Shown here: positions 37,664 to 46,016 of the stretch, piece after piece
Numbering within the stretch: position 1 is the first letter of the stretch
Layout of the letters: every line of letters begins with the position of its first letter
Origin: Verrucomicrobiota bacterium
Lineage (GTDB): Bacteria; Verrucomicrobiota; Verrucomicrobiia; Opitutales; Opitutaceae
DNA length: 64,000 nucleotides
Assembly (NCBI GenBank): GCA_016235555.1
Contig: JACRKC010000104.1
Location: 17,752 to 81,751 of the forward strand
Direction: 5' to 3'
Notes under the pieces: generated by a model
Databases searched by the model: none
What the model saw: the letters and a program-made list of their open reading frames with translations, nothing else
What the model was told of the DNA's origin: nothing
Position numbers and translations under genes: made by a program

Positions 37664-38683
37664 TCAGCACGTCAGACGCAACACGGGTTCGTGGGCGAGG
37701 CTCACGAGCCGTGCCGGGTCGGTGCCACCCTGGAGCCGGTCGACGATGAGGGCGACGGCCTGGTTGACCATCGAGTGCCACGGGATGCCAACGGTGGTGA
37801 GGCGCAGGTGCTCGGCGATCGGGGCGTTGTCGAAACCGACGAGCGGCGGCAGCGGGCGCTTCTGCTCGCGGCACGCCAGCAGCACGGCTTCGGCGAGCCG
37901 GTCGTTGCAGGCGAACACGCCCACCGGCGGTCCGCGCAGCACCTCGGCGGCGCGGGCCAGTCCGGCCTCAAGAAACCAGGAGTCGGCACAGACGACGCGG
38001 GCGGACTCGACGTGGGCGCGGAAGCCCGCGATGCGGCGCTCGCTGCGCACATCGCCGATCGGGCCGCCGAGCACGGCGAAGCCGCCCGCCCGCCCCGTGC
38101 GTGACTTCAGCAACTCGGCCGCGCAGGCGCCGCCGGAAAAATCGTCGGTGGTGACCGCATCGACGTAGCCGCCGCCCAGTCCGGCCGGCGGGAGGTCATT
38201 GAGGCATAGGGCGAACCGACGGGCGGTCGCGGCCGACTGCACCGCGGCGCGGCAGTCCCAGATCACCGGCAGATGATCGCTGCGCAGACGGGGAGCGCCG
38301 GCGCCCGCCGGCCAGCCATGCGTAAAGGCGATGCCCCGGGCTGCGAGCGCCGCCTCGAGCTGCGCGAGCAGATGCGCCCCGAAGCTGCCCTTGCGGCGCG
38401 CGCGCCGGTGGAAGACGAACTGCACGCCGCGGAGCGCCGCGTGCCGGCCGGGCACGTAGGAGCCGGAGGCGGCTTCGCGGCGCAGCAGTCCCTCGGCCTG
38501 CAATTCGGCCAGCAACCGGTGGGCGGTCTGGTAGCTCACCGCGAAACGCTGCGCGACCGCCCGCGCCGAGAAGAAACGCCGCCCGGGATGCGCGAGGTCG
38601 CTCTGGAGCCGCGCGGCGAGCGCGGCTTTCACTTCGATGACGCGGGAGGAGCGGGGGCGGGGCACGGCGGAAGTGATTATCAT
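37664..38683 (-). CDS. GntR-HTH/LacI-sensor hybrid transcriptional regulator
   Basis: A 339-residue regulator. Residues about 15-80 are a GntR-type winged helix (FSARAVAQRFAVSYQTAHRLLAELQAEGLLRR). About 88-339 is a LacI/periplasmic-binding-protein sensor (DAVTTDDFSGGACAAELL, RRIAGFRAHVE, GVFACNDRLAEAVLLACRE, LPPLVGFDNAP). The arrangement is that of AraR-type regulators that respond to a sugar. It is divergent from the 13-gene operon at 38752 with 68 bp between, so it very probably controls that operon, repressing it until the sugar binds. Confidence 0.88.
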   Translation of the reverse strand: MIITSAVPRPRSSRVIEVKAALAARLQSDLAHPGRRFFSARAVAQRFAVSYQTAHRLLAELQAEGLLRREAASGSYVPGRHAALRGVQFVFHRRARRKGSFGAHLLAQLEAALAARGIAFTHGWPAGAGAPRLRSDHLPVIWDCRAAVQSAATARRFALCLNDLPPAGLGGGYVDAVTTDDFSGGACAAELLKSRTGRAGGFAVLGGPIGDVRSERRIAGFRAHVESARVVCADSWFLEAGLARAAEVLRGPPVGVFACNDRLAEAVLLACREQKRPLPPLVGFDNAPIAEHLRLTTVGIPWHSMVNQAVALIVDRLQGGTDPARLVSLAHEPVLRLTC

Positions 38684-38751
38684 ATCAGTTTGCGCGTCCA
38701 GCGATTTTATATCGATTGAGTCGTCCGGGCAGGCGGGCGACGCTGGGCGGC
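38684..38751. promoter_or_regulatory. Divergent promoter/operator region of the sugar operon
   Basis: The only gap between the regulator and the operon. It is AT-richer than its surroundings (cgattttatatcgattg at 38703-38719) and contains two atatc-type half sites (38682, 38710) and a palindromic atcgat. It is a plausible operator and -10 area; no consensus boxes are claimed. Confidence 0.45.
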
Positions 38752-39555
38752 ATGTCGGACGCGCCCTTGGCGGAAAAAATCCTCGTTGTGATCGGTGGCA
38801 CCACCGGGCTCGGGCTGTCCGCGGCCCGGGCGATGCTCGCGGCGGGCGCGCGCGGGGTGGTCGTGACGGGACGCAATCCCGCCAGCGCGACCGCGGCGGC
38901 GGAGGTGCTGGGAACCGGAGGCGTCACGCTGGCGGGCAATGCGGTCGATCCGGCCCACGCGCCGGCGGCGATCGCACTGGCGCGGGAAAAGTTTGGCGGA
39001 TTCGACGGTCTCTACCACGTCGCCGGCGGCAGCGGGCGGCGGCTGGGTGACGGGCCCTTGCACGAGCTGACCGACGAAGGGCTGCGGGCCACGCTCGAGC
39101 TGAATCTACATTCGATCATGCTGTCGAATCGGGCGGCGCTGCGGCAGTTGCTGGCCGACGGACGCGGCGGCGCGATTCTCAACATGGGGTCGGTGCTGGG
39201 CTGGTCGCCGTCGCGGGAGTTCTTTGCGACGCACGCCTACGCCGCGGCGAAGGCGGCGATCGTCGGGTTTACGAAATCGGCGGCGGCCTACTACGCGCCG
39301 CACAATGTCCGGTTGAATGTGCTGGCGCCCGCGCTCGTCGAGACGCCGATGGCGCGCCGCGCGGCGGGTGATGAGCGCATCCTGAAGTTCATTGCCACGA
39401 AGCAGCCGCTCGATGGCGGGCGCATCGGCCGCCCGGAGGACTGCGACGGCGCGGCGGTCTATCTGTTGTCCGACGCGGCGCGCTTCGTCACCGGCCAGGT
39501 GCTCGCCGTGGATGGCGGCTGGAGCGTGAGCGAGGGACAGATGCCGCCGACGTGA
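38752..39555 (+). CDS. Short-chain dehydrogenase/reductase, first gene of the sugar operon
   Basis: A 267-residue NAD(P)-dependent SDR. Cofactor loop GGTTGLGLSAARAM, Ser in NMGSVLG, catalytic Tyr and Lys in HAYAAAKAAIVGF, and C-terminal GQVLAVDGGWSV. The NNAG motif is replaced by HVAGGSG, which some SDR subfamilies show. I start at MSDAPLAEK; the upstream extension has no SDR likeness. It is followed 18 bp later by the SIS protein and probably oxidises a sugar or sugar lactone precursor. Confidence 0.88.
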   Translation: MSDAPLAEKILVVIGGTTGLGLSAARAMLAAGARGVVVTGRNPASATAAAEVLGTGGVTLAGNAVDPAHAPAAIALAREKFGGFDGLYHVAGGSGRRLGDGPLHELTDEGLRATLELNLHSIMLSNRAALRQLLADGRGGAILNMGSVLGWSPSREFFATHAYAAAKAAIVGFTKSAAAYYAPHNVRLNVLAPALVETPMARRAAGDERILKFIATKQPLDGGRIGRPEDCDGAAVYLLSDAARFVTGQVLAVDGGWSVSEGQMPPT

Positions 39556-39573
39556 CGACCGGAATTTTTTTTC

Positions 39574-40353
39574 ATGAGTGCTGCCACCGATTATTACGAA
39601 AAAACCCAGGCCCTGCTCGCGCGTCTGCGCGAGACGCAACTTCCCGCCGTCGAGCGGGCGGCGGAAATTTGTGCAAACAGCATTTCGCGAGGAGGGCTGG
39701 TATTCATGTTCGGCGCGGGCCACTCGCGCATGATGTGCGAGGAGATGGCGCCGCGGCAGGGCTGCTTCGTGGGCTTTTACTCGTGGGCGGAGCAGGCGGT
39801 CTCGCAGCACTGCGCGACGATCGGCATGAACGGCCTGCGCGGCCCGCTGTTCCTCGAAAAGATCGAAGGCTACGCCGGGGAGTTGCTGCGCGGTTTCAAG
39901 TTCGGCCCGCACGACGCGTTCATCGTGGTTTCCACGTCGGGCATCCGGCCGCTGATCGTGGAGATGGCGCTGGGCGCGAAGGCCCGCGGGCTGCCCGTGA
40001 TCGGCTTGGTGTCGGTCGCGCACTGCTCGCAGTCGAAGCCGACCCATTCGTCCGGCCAGAAGTTGATCGATGTCGCCGATGTGGTGCTCGACAACCACTG
40101 TCCGCCCGGCGACTGCGTGGTCGAGTTGCCCGGGCTGGAGTGGCGCACGGGTCCGACGTCGACCGTGACCGGCGCGATGCTGATCAACATGCTGCGCTGT
40201 GAGACGGCGGAGCGGTTGCTCGCGCGCGGCCATCAGCCGGTGATGTTGCCGAGCCACCAGTTCGTCGGCACGACCACGGCGCACGCCGCGGAGGAGCAAC
40301 TCGAAGCCTACTACGAGGGTTACCGTCGCAGCGTCGCGCACCTCTTTCAATGA
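39574..40353 (+). CDS. SIS-domain sugar isomerase-like protein, paralogue 1
   Basis: A 259-residue protein of the UPF0309-type SIS family. Phosphosugar-binding segments: FGAGHSRMMCEEMAPRQG, the Ser/Thr loop VVSTSGIRPLIVEMALGAKARG, and GLVSVAHCSQSKPTHSSGQKL. SIS domains bind phosphosugars and often isomerise aldose and ketose phosphates or remove side groups. It overlaps the ROK kinase by 4 bp. A second member of the same family is at 42478 in this operon, so the two may form a heteromer or serve successive steps. Confidence 0.85.
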   Translation: MSAATDYYEKTQALLARLRETQLPAVERAAEICANSISRGGLVFMFGAGHSRMMCEEMAPRQGCFVGFYSWAEQAVSQHCATIGMNGLRGPLFLEKIEGYAGELLRGFKFGPHDAFIVVSTSGIRPLIVEMALGAKARGLPVIGLVSVAHCSQSKPTHSSGQKLIDVADVVLDNHCPPGDCVVELPGLEWRTGPTSTVTGAMLINMLRCETAERLLARGHQPVMLPSHQFVGTTTAHAAEEQLEAYYEGYRRSVAHLFQ

Positions 40354-41252
40354 ACTGGGCCGCGGGCATCGACGTCGGGGGGACCAACGTCAAGGCCGTC
40401 GCCGTGTCGCCGGCCGGCGAGGTCTTGCAGCGGGCAACGCGAGCCACGCGCGATGGCGAAGCCGCGGTGTCGGAGTGGGTGTCGGCCGCGGAGGAGGCGG
40501 TGGCCGGTTTCGCACAACAAATCGGTGCCGCGCCCGGAGCCGTGGGCGTGTGCGCCCCGGGCCTGGCCGCGGCCGACGAGCGCAGCATCGCGCATCTGCC
40601 GGGCAAACTGGCCGGCCTCGCCGGCATCGACTGGACCGCCGCGCTCCGCCGCCCGGCGATCGTGCCGGTGCTCAACGACGGCCACGCTGCCATTCTCGGC
40701 GAGGCGTGGATCGGTGCGGCGCGCGGCCGCCGTCACGTGGTGATGCTGACGCTGGGCACGGGCGTGGGCGGAGCGGTGATTTGCGACGGCCGATTGTTGC
40801 GCGGAGCGATCGGCCGCGCCGGTCATATCGGCCACCTGTCGCTGGATCCCGAGGGCGCGGTGAGCATCACGGGCATGCCGGGCGCGATCGAGGTGATGTT
40901 CGGCGATTGCACGGTCGCGCAGCGCAGCGGCGGGCGATTTACGAGCACGGCGGCGTTGGTCGCGGCGCATCGCGCGGGCGACGCGGAAGCGACGCGCGTG
41001 TGGCTGCGCTCGGTGCGCGCGCTCGGTTGCGCCCTCGGTTCCTGCATCAATCTCTTCGATCCCGAGGTGATCGTGCTCGGCGGCGGCATCGCCCAGGCGG
41101 GGGAGGCGCTGTTTGTGCCTTTGGCGCACGAAGTGGAGCGCGTTGAGTGGCGGCCCGCCGGGCATCGCGTGGCCATCGTGCCGGCGACGTTGGGCGAGTG
41201 GGCGGGCGCAATCGGTGCGGCGCGGCGCGCGCTGGAGGGAGGCGGAGCGTGA
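40350..41252 (+). CDS. ROK-family sugar kinase lacking the zinc-cysteine motif
   Basis: A 300-residue kinase. Phosphate-1 motif AAGIDVGGTNVKAV, catalytic-base Asp in VLNDGHAAILGEAW, phosphate-2 motif TLGTGVGGAVICDG, and the region GRAGHIGHLSLDPEG where the ROK His lies. The usual following zinc site (CxCGxxGCxE) is replaced by SITGMPGAIEVMFGD with no cysteines. ROK kinases phosphorylate hexoses such as N-acetylmannosamine, glucose or allose. It overlaps its neighbours by 4 bp on both sides. Confidence 0.87.
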   Translation: MNWAAGIDVGGTNVKAVAVSPAGEVLQRATRATRDGEAAVSEWVSAAEEAVAGFAQQIGAAPGAVGVCAPGLAAADERSIAHLPGKLAGLAGIDWTAALRRPAIVPVLNDGHAAILGEAWIGAARGRRHVVMLTLGTGVGGAVICDGRLLRGAIGRAGHIGHLSLDPEGAVSITGMPGAIEVMFGDCTVAQRSGGRFTSTAALVAAHRAGDAEATRVWLRSVRALGCALGSCINLFDPEVIVLGGGIAQAGEALFVPLAHEVERVEWRPAGHRVAIVPATLGEWAGAIGAARRALEGGGA

Positions 41253-42481
41253 CCTCGCGCGAACGCGTCCTCGCGGCGGTGAACCACGAGCCGGTCGATC
41301 GCGTGCCGATCGATCTGGGTGGCACACGGCAGAGCGGAATCTCGGTGTTCGCCTACGCGCGACTGACGGAGCACCTCGTGGCTGGCGACGTGCGGGGCGC
41401 GGGGTGCGCGCGGATCGCGGCCCGGCCGCGGGTGTTCGATCTCTACCAGATGCTGGCCGAGGTGGCGCCGGAGGTGGCGGAGCGGTTCGGCAACGACTGC
41501 GTGCTCGTGAACCGCCGCGCGGTGGCGTTTGGGCTCAACAACGAAAACTGGAAACCGTGGACGCTCCATGACGGCACGGAAGTCGAGGTGCCCGGCGATT
41601 TCGCCCCGGAGCCATTGCCGGGCGGCGGTTACGTTTTGCGGCGGGGCGCCGAGGCGATCGCAGAAATGCCCGCGCGGGGATTTTATTTCGACCGGCTCGA
41701 AAAATACCCCGGCGCACTGCACCCCGATCTCGATGCGTGGGAGGCGCCGCGCGTATCGGCGGCGGATCTCGCGCACTATCGGACCGAGGCCGAGCGGCTT
41801 TGCGGCACGACGGACAAGGCGGTCGTGATCGCGCTGGGGCCGCCTTACGAGCTGTTCTACGGGCTGGGCACGGGCGGCTTCGAGGACTGGATGGTGACGT
41901 TTGCCAGCGAGCCGGACTACGTGGCGGCGCTTTACCGGAAGCTCACCGACGCGTGGCTGGAGAATCTCGAGGCGCTGCACGGGGCGGTGGGCGACAAGAT
42001 TCACGTGCTGCAAATCTGCGACGACTTCGGCACGCAGACGGCACCGTTTCTCTCGGTGCGTTCGTTCCGCGAACTCGTGATGCCCGCCTACCGGCGCGGG
42101 CTCGATTGGATCCACCAGCGCACGAACTGGAAGGTGCTGCTGCATTCCGACGGGGCGATTTTCCCGCTGCTGCCATCGATCGTGGAGATGGGCGTGGATA
42201 TTTTGAATCCGGTGCAGACGACCGCGACGGGCATGGACCCGCGGCGGCTGAAGGCGGAATTCGGCGACCGGCTGGCGTTCTGGGGCGGGTGTTGCGATTG
42301 CCAGCACACGCTGCCGCGCGGCACGCCCGCGCAAGTGGCGGCGGAAGTGCGGGCGCACCTCGACGCGCTGCAGCCGGGCGGCGGGCATGTGTTCGCCTCG
42401 GTGCACAACATCCAGGCGGGCGTGCCGCCGGAGAACATCGTGGCGCTCTTCGACACGGCGTTGAACTACCTTCCCACATGA
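41249..42481 (+). CDS. Uroporphyrinogen-decarboxylase-like (UroD/MtaA fold) enzyme
   Basis: A 410-residue TIM-barrel protein of the UroD/methyltransferase superfamily: MTSRERVLAAVNHEPVDRVPID at the start, ICDDFGTQTAPFLSV, RSFRELVMPAYRRGLDWIHQ, LHSDGAIFPLLPSIVEMGVDILNPVQ, FWGGCCDCQHTLPRGTP and HVFASVHNIQAGVPPENI. Such proteins are common in sugar operons of Verrucomicrobiota and Planctomycetota and differ from haem HemE. The double cysteine GGCCDC could bind zinc as in MtaA/CmuA methyltransferases. Start is GTG 41249, overlapping the kinase stop (GTGA). No corrinoid protein is nearby, so a classical demethylase is not supported. Confidence 0.85.
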   Translation: MTSRERVLAAVNHEPVDRVPIDLGGTRQSGISVFAYARLTEHLVAGDVRGAGCARIAARPRVFDLYQMLAEVAPEVAERFGNDCVLVNRRAVAFGLNNENWKPWTLHDGTEVEVPGDFAPEPLPGGGYVLRRGAEAIAEMPARGFYFDRLEKYPGALHPDLDAWEAPRVSAADLAHYRTEAERLCGTTDKAVVIALGPPYELFYGLGTGGFEDWMVTFASEPDYVAALYRKLTDAWLENLEALHGAVGDKIHVLQICDDFGTQTAPFLSVRSFRELVMPAYRRGLDWIHQRTNWKVLLHSDGAIFPLLPSIVEMGVDILNPVQTTATGMDPRRLKAEFGDRLAFWGGCCDCQHTLPRGTPAQVAAEVRAHLDALQPGGGHVFASVHNIQAGVPPENIVALFDTALNYLPT

Positions 42482-43263
42482 CGAAACCCTCCCAGGATTA
42501 TCTCGCGCAAGCGCGCGGCCTCGTCGAGGCCGTGGCGGCGCAACAGAGTGCGATCGACACCGCGGCCGACTGGTTCGCCCAGACGATCCTCGCCGGCCGC
42601 ATGGTGCACGTGTTCGGCTCGGGGCACTCGCGCATCATGGTCGAGGAGATGTGGCCGCGCTACGGCTCGTTTCCCGGCTTCAATCCGATCGTCGAATTGT
42701 CGCTCTCGTTCCACAACCTCGTCGTCGGCGCCAACGGCCAGCGGCAGGCGATGTTTCTGGAAAACGTGAGCGGGCTCGCAGATCGCATCCTGCGCAACTA
42801 CGCGATCACGACGCAGGACAGCGCCCTCGTGATCTCGTCGAGCGGGTGCAACATCGTGCCGGTGGAAATGGCGGAGGGATTCCGGGCCCGCGGCCTGCGC
42901 GTCGTCGCCATCGTCAGCCGGCGCCACGCGGAGGCGAGCAGCTCGCGGCGCGCCGACGGCAAAAAGCTGCAGGACTTCGCCGATCTCGTGCTCGATACGG
43001 GCGCCCCGGTGGGCGACGCGATGGTGCGCGTGGAGGGGCTCGATACGCCGGTCGCGCCGGGTTCGACGATCGGGGGCTGCCTCATCATCAACGCGATCAA
43101 AGCCGAGGTCGCCGCCCGTCTGACGGCCGCAGGCCATCTGCCCAAGGTGTTGTCGGCGGCCGCGGTGGTGGGCGGGCGGCGGGCGGTGGATTTGTTCGAG
43201 TCGGCCTACGACGAACATGCGCACCGGCTGGCGCGGCTGTATGAGAACGTCGGAAAGGAGTGA
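42478..43263 (+). CDS. SIS-domain sugar isomerase-like protein, paralogue 2
   Basis: A 261-residue UPF0309-type SIS protein: VFGSGHSRIMVEEMWPRYG, VISSSGCNIVPVEMAEGFRARGL and AIVSRRHAEASSSRRADGKKL. It keeps the same layout as the protein at 39574 but only moderate identity, so the duplication is old. It is coupled by 4-bp overlaps to the UroD-like gene before and the FAD oxidoreductase after it. Confidence 0.85.
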   Translation: MTKPSQDYLAQARGLVEAVAAQQSAIDTAADWFAQTILAGRMVHVFGSGHSRIMVEEMWPRYGSFPGFNPIVELSLSFHNLVVGANGQRQAMFLENVSGLADRILRNYAITTQDSALVISSSGCNIVPVEMAEGFRARGLRVVAIVSRRHAEASSSRRADGKKLQDFADLVLDTGAPVGDAMVRVEGLDTPVAPGSTIGGCLIINAIKAEVAARLTAAGHLPKVLSAAAVVGGRRAVDLFESAYDEHAHRLARLYENVGKE

Positions 43264-44747
43264 GCGTGGCCATGCGAACGAAACAGCGAGCGAAGCGCAG
43301 GAGCAGCCGGGGTAGCGCAGCTGGCCGCCGGCGTTCGCGCCGGACCGACCTCCTAGCGTCGGCCGCTGCGCGCGGGCCGCTCGTTCTCGAAAAAATTCCC
43401 GTGCATGCGACGGCGGACGTGCTCGTCGTCGGCGCGGGTTCCGCCGGTTGCTGCGCGGCGATCGCGGCGCGCGAGGCCGGGGCGGAGTCGGTGGTGCTGC
43501 TCGAGCGCTACGGTTTTCCGGGCGGGACGAGCACGCAGATGCTCGATACGTTCTACGGGTTTTTCACGCCGGGCGAGGCGCCGCGCAAGGTCGTCGGTGG
43601 TCTGCCGGACCGCGTGATCGATGCGCTCGACGCGGCCGGTGCGGTGTTTCTCCGGCCCAACACCTACGGCGCCGGCACGGGCGTAAACTACAATCCCGAG
43701 CGGCTGAAGCTCGTGTGGGACGAACTGCTGGCGGCCGCCGGAGTGCGCGTGCTGTTGCACGCCACCTTGGTCGGCGTCGACGAGGACGAGTCGGGGCGTC
43801 TGTCGGGGGCGGTGATTTGGACGAAGCAGGGCTTCCGGCGGATCGTCGCGCGACGCTTCATCGATGCGTCCGGCGACGCGGACCTCTGTCATCTGGCCGG
43901 CGTGCCCTACGAGCGGGCTGGCGAACACGAACCGGCGCAGACCCTCACGACCACGTTTCGCCTGAGCAACGTCGACCTCGGCGCCTACGAGCGCGCCGGA
44001 GGGAAAAAGCTTCTCATGCAGGCGATGGCGACCGCGGTGGAACGCGGCACGCACGCGCTGCCGCGCAAGAGCGGAAGTCTGCACGCGATGAACGCGGCCG
44101 GCTGCGTCTCGACGGTGGCGGTGCGCGTGGCCGACGTGGACGCGACGGATTTCGAGCAGTTGGGCGAGGCGGAGCGCGAGGGCCGGCGGCAGGCGTTTGT
44201 CTACGAGCGATTCCTGCGCGAGTGCGTGCCGGGCTTTGGCGAGGCCAACATCATCGGGCTCTCGCACCAGATCGGCGTGCGGGAGACGCGGCGGGTTTTC
44301 GGCGAGTATCGGCTCACGCGCGAGGATTGCCTCGGCGTGGCGCGTTTCGACGACCGCGTGTTGCTCTGCGGCGCGCCGATCGAGGATCATCGGCCGGCGT
44401 CGGGCGGGGGAGAGGAGACCGCGTGGGCTTATGTGCCGGGCGGCGCGGCTTACGACGTGCCGTATCGCACGCTGGTGCCACGGGGGCGGGACGAGATGTG
44501 GGTGGCCGGGCGTTGTTTCTCGGCGACGCACGACGCGCATGCCTCGTGTCGCTCGATGGCGCAGACGATGGCGATGGGCCAGGCGGCGGGCACGGCGGTG
44601 GCGCTGTCCTTGCGGCAGCACTGCGGCGCGCGCGAGGTGCCGGTGGCGAATTTGCAGTCGGCTTTGCGGTCGCGCGGTGCTGTGCTGGAGATGCCGGTGC
44701 AACGCGCTCGAACCGGTCGCGACGACTGGCGGCGCAACCGCGAGTGA
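43260..44747 (+). CDS. FAD-dependent oxidoreductase with repeat-derived N-terminal extension
   Basis: A 495-residue flavoprotein of the FAD_oxidored (PF12831-like) group. The dinucleotide fold ADVLVVGAGSAGCCAAIAARE begins only near residue 55, followed by ERYGFPGGTSTQMLDTFYGFF, RFIDASGDADLCHLAGVPYE and the C-terminal FAD contact MWVAGRCFSATHDAHASCRSMAQTMAMGQAAG. The first 50 residues are Arg/Ser/Ala-rich (KQRAKRRSSRGSAAGRRRSR) and are coded by a sequence like the intergenic GTAGCAGCC repeat. Start GTG 43260 overlaps the SIS stop; ATG 43272 is an alternative. It probably oxidises a sugar-derived alcohol. Confidence 0.82.
   Translation: MSVAMRTKQRAKRRSSRGSAAGRRRSRRTDLLASAAARGPLVLEKIPVHATADVLVVGAGSAGCCAAIAAREAGAESVVLLERYGFPGGTSTQMLDTFYGFFTPGEAPRKVVGGLPDRVIDALDAAGAVFLRPNTYGAGTGVNYNPERLKLVWDELLAAAGVRVLLHATLVGVDEDESGRLSGAVIWTKQGFRRIVARRFIDASGDADLCHLAGVPYERAGEHEPAQTLTTTFRLSNVDLGAYERAGGKKLLMQAMATAVERGTHALPRKSGSLHAMNAAGCVSTVAVRVADVDATDFEQLGEAEREGRRQAFVYERFLRECVPGFGEANIIGLSHQIGVRETRRVFGEYRLTREDCLGVARFDDRVLLCGAPIEDHRPASGGGEETAWAYVPGGAAYDVPYRTLVPRGRDEMWVAGRCFSATHDAHASCRSMAQTMAMGQAAGTAVALSLRQHCGAREVPVANLQSALRSRGAVLEMPVQRARTGRDDWRRNRE
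43308..43374. repeat. Degenerate GTAGCAGCC-type palindrome inside a CDS
   Basis: Arms gcagccggggtagcgcagct and acctcctagcgtcggccgc. The right arm, reverse complemented, resembles gcagccgacgtaaggaggc of 19851 and 25634 with several substitutions. It lies in the N-terminal extension of the flavoprotein. Confidence 0.55.
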
Positions 44748-44774
44748 TTTTCTCTCCACCCCGTCAACCTCCCC

Positions 44775-46001
44775 ATGAAAAATCCCCCAGCGTCCGACAT
44801 CACCCGCCGTCATTTTCTCGCGCAGACCGGTCTCGGTCTCGCCGCCGCGTCGACCCTGAGCCGCGCCGTCGCCCAGGGCACGGCCGCCAATTCGCGCCTG
44901 CGCCTCGGGCTCGTCGGCTGCGGCGGGCGGGGCAAATGGATCCTCGATTTGTTCGCGGCCAACGGCAGCTATGAGATCGTGGCGGTGGCGGATTATTTTG
45001 CCGAGCGCACCGCCGAGGCCGTGGCCCGGCCGGGCGCCACCGGGGCGAAACAATTCAACGGGCTCAAGTGCGCCGAGAAAATGATCGCGGCGGGCGGACT
45101 CGATGCCGTCGCGATCATCAGCCCGCCGTATTTTCATCCGGCGCAGGCCCAGGCGGCCGTCGCGGCCGGGCTGCACGTTTATCTCGCCAAGCCGGTCGCC
45201 GTCGACGTGCCGGGCTGTCAGTCGATCGCCGAGAGCGGCGCGCTCGCGCGCAAGAAAGGGCTCGTGTTCCTCGTCGATTTCCAGACGCGCGCGAACGAGT
45301 TTTTCCTCGAGGCGATGAAGCGCGTGCACGGCGGCGCGATGGGCGACATCTGCTTCGGCGAGTCGAGTTACCACGCGGAGCGACTGAAAGCCAAGCCGGC
45401 GTCCGGCAAACCGGAGGACCGGTTGCACAACTGGGTGTTCGATCAGATCCTCTCCGGCGACATCATCGTGGAGCAGAATATCCATACGCTCGACGTGATG
45501 AGCTGGGCCATGAAAGACACGCCGCCGGTGCGCTGCACGGGCACGGGCGGTCGCAGCGTGCGCGTCGATGTCGGCGATGCGTGGGACCACTACGCGCTCG
45601 CCTACGAGTATCCGAACAACGTCGGCGTCACGTTCAGCTCGCGGCAGTTCGATGCGCACGGCACCCCGGGCGGGATCATCAACCGCATGTTCGGCACCAA
45701 GGGCGTGCTCCTCACGACCTACGGCGGCGACGTGCTGATCCGCGGCGGCGCGGAAGTCTTTTACCGCGGCGGCAGCACGAAGAGCATCTACAAGGACGGC
45801 GCGGTCGCCAACATCGCGGCGTTCCATCAGCGTGTGCTGAAAAAAGACGCTGCGAACCTCACCGTCGAACCGAGCGTGAACAGCAATCTTGTCGCGATCA
45901 TGGGGCGGACGGCCGCGCAGGAAAAACGCACCGTGACGTGGAGCGAGCTCATCGCCACCAAGAAAAAACTCCAAGCCGACCTCAGCGGCCTGGTGGCGTA
46001 A
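44775..46001 (+). CDS. Tat-exported Gfo/Idh/MocA oxidoreductase 1
   Basis: A 408-residue NAD(P)-binding sugar oxidoreductase. The Tat signal is TRRHFLAQTGLGLAAASTL, cleaved near AVAQG. Rossmann fold LRLGLVGCGGRGKWILDLF. The family EKP motif reads AKP (YLAKPVAVD). QTRANEFFLEAMKRVHGGAMGD leads to the C-terminal sheet, with EQNIHTLDVMSWAM giving the usual His. Exported members such as glucose-fructose oxidoreductase carry a tightly bound cofactor, so it may exchange hydride between two periplasmic sugars. It follows the flavoprotein by 27 bp. Confidence 0.88.
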   Translation: MKNPPASDITRRHFLAQTGLGLAAASTLSRAVAQGTAANSRLRLGLVGCGGRGKWILDLFAANGSYEIVAVADYFAERTAEAVARPGATGAKQFNGLKCAEKMIAAGGLDAVAIISPPYFHPAQAQAAVAAGLHVYLAKPVAVDVPGCQSIAESGALARKKGLVFLVDFQTRANEFFLEAMKRVHGGAMGDICFGESSYHAERLKAKPASGKPEDRLHNWVFDQILSGDIIVEQNIHTLDVMSWAMKDTPPVRCTGTGGRSVRVDVGDAWDHYALAYEYPNNVGVTFSSRQFDAHGTPGGIINRMFGTKGVLLTTYGGDVLIRGGAEVFYRGGSTKSIYKDGAVANIAAFHQRVLKKDAANLTVEPSVNSNLVAIMGRTAAQEKRTVTWSELIATKKKLQADLSGLVA

Positions 46002-46016
46002 ACCCACTCGACCGCC

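Noticed and set aside
41249..42481. Haem-biosynthesis uroporphyrinogen decarboxylase (hemE)
   Set aside because: It sits in a sugar operon, is longer than HemE, and has the cysteine-bearing GGCCDC segment of the methyltransferase-like branch.
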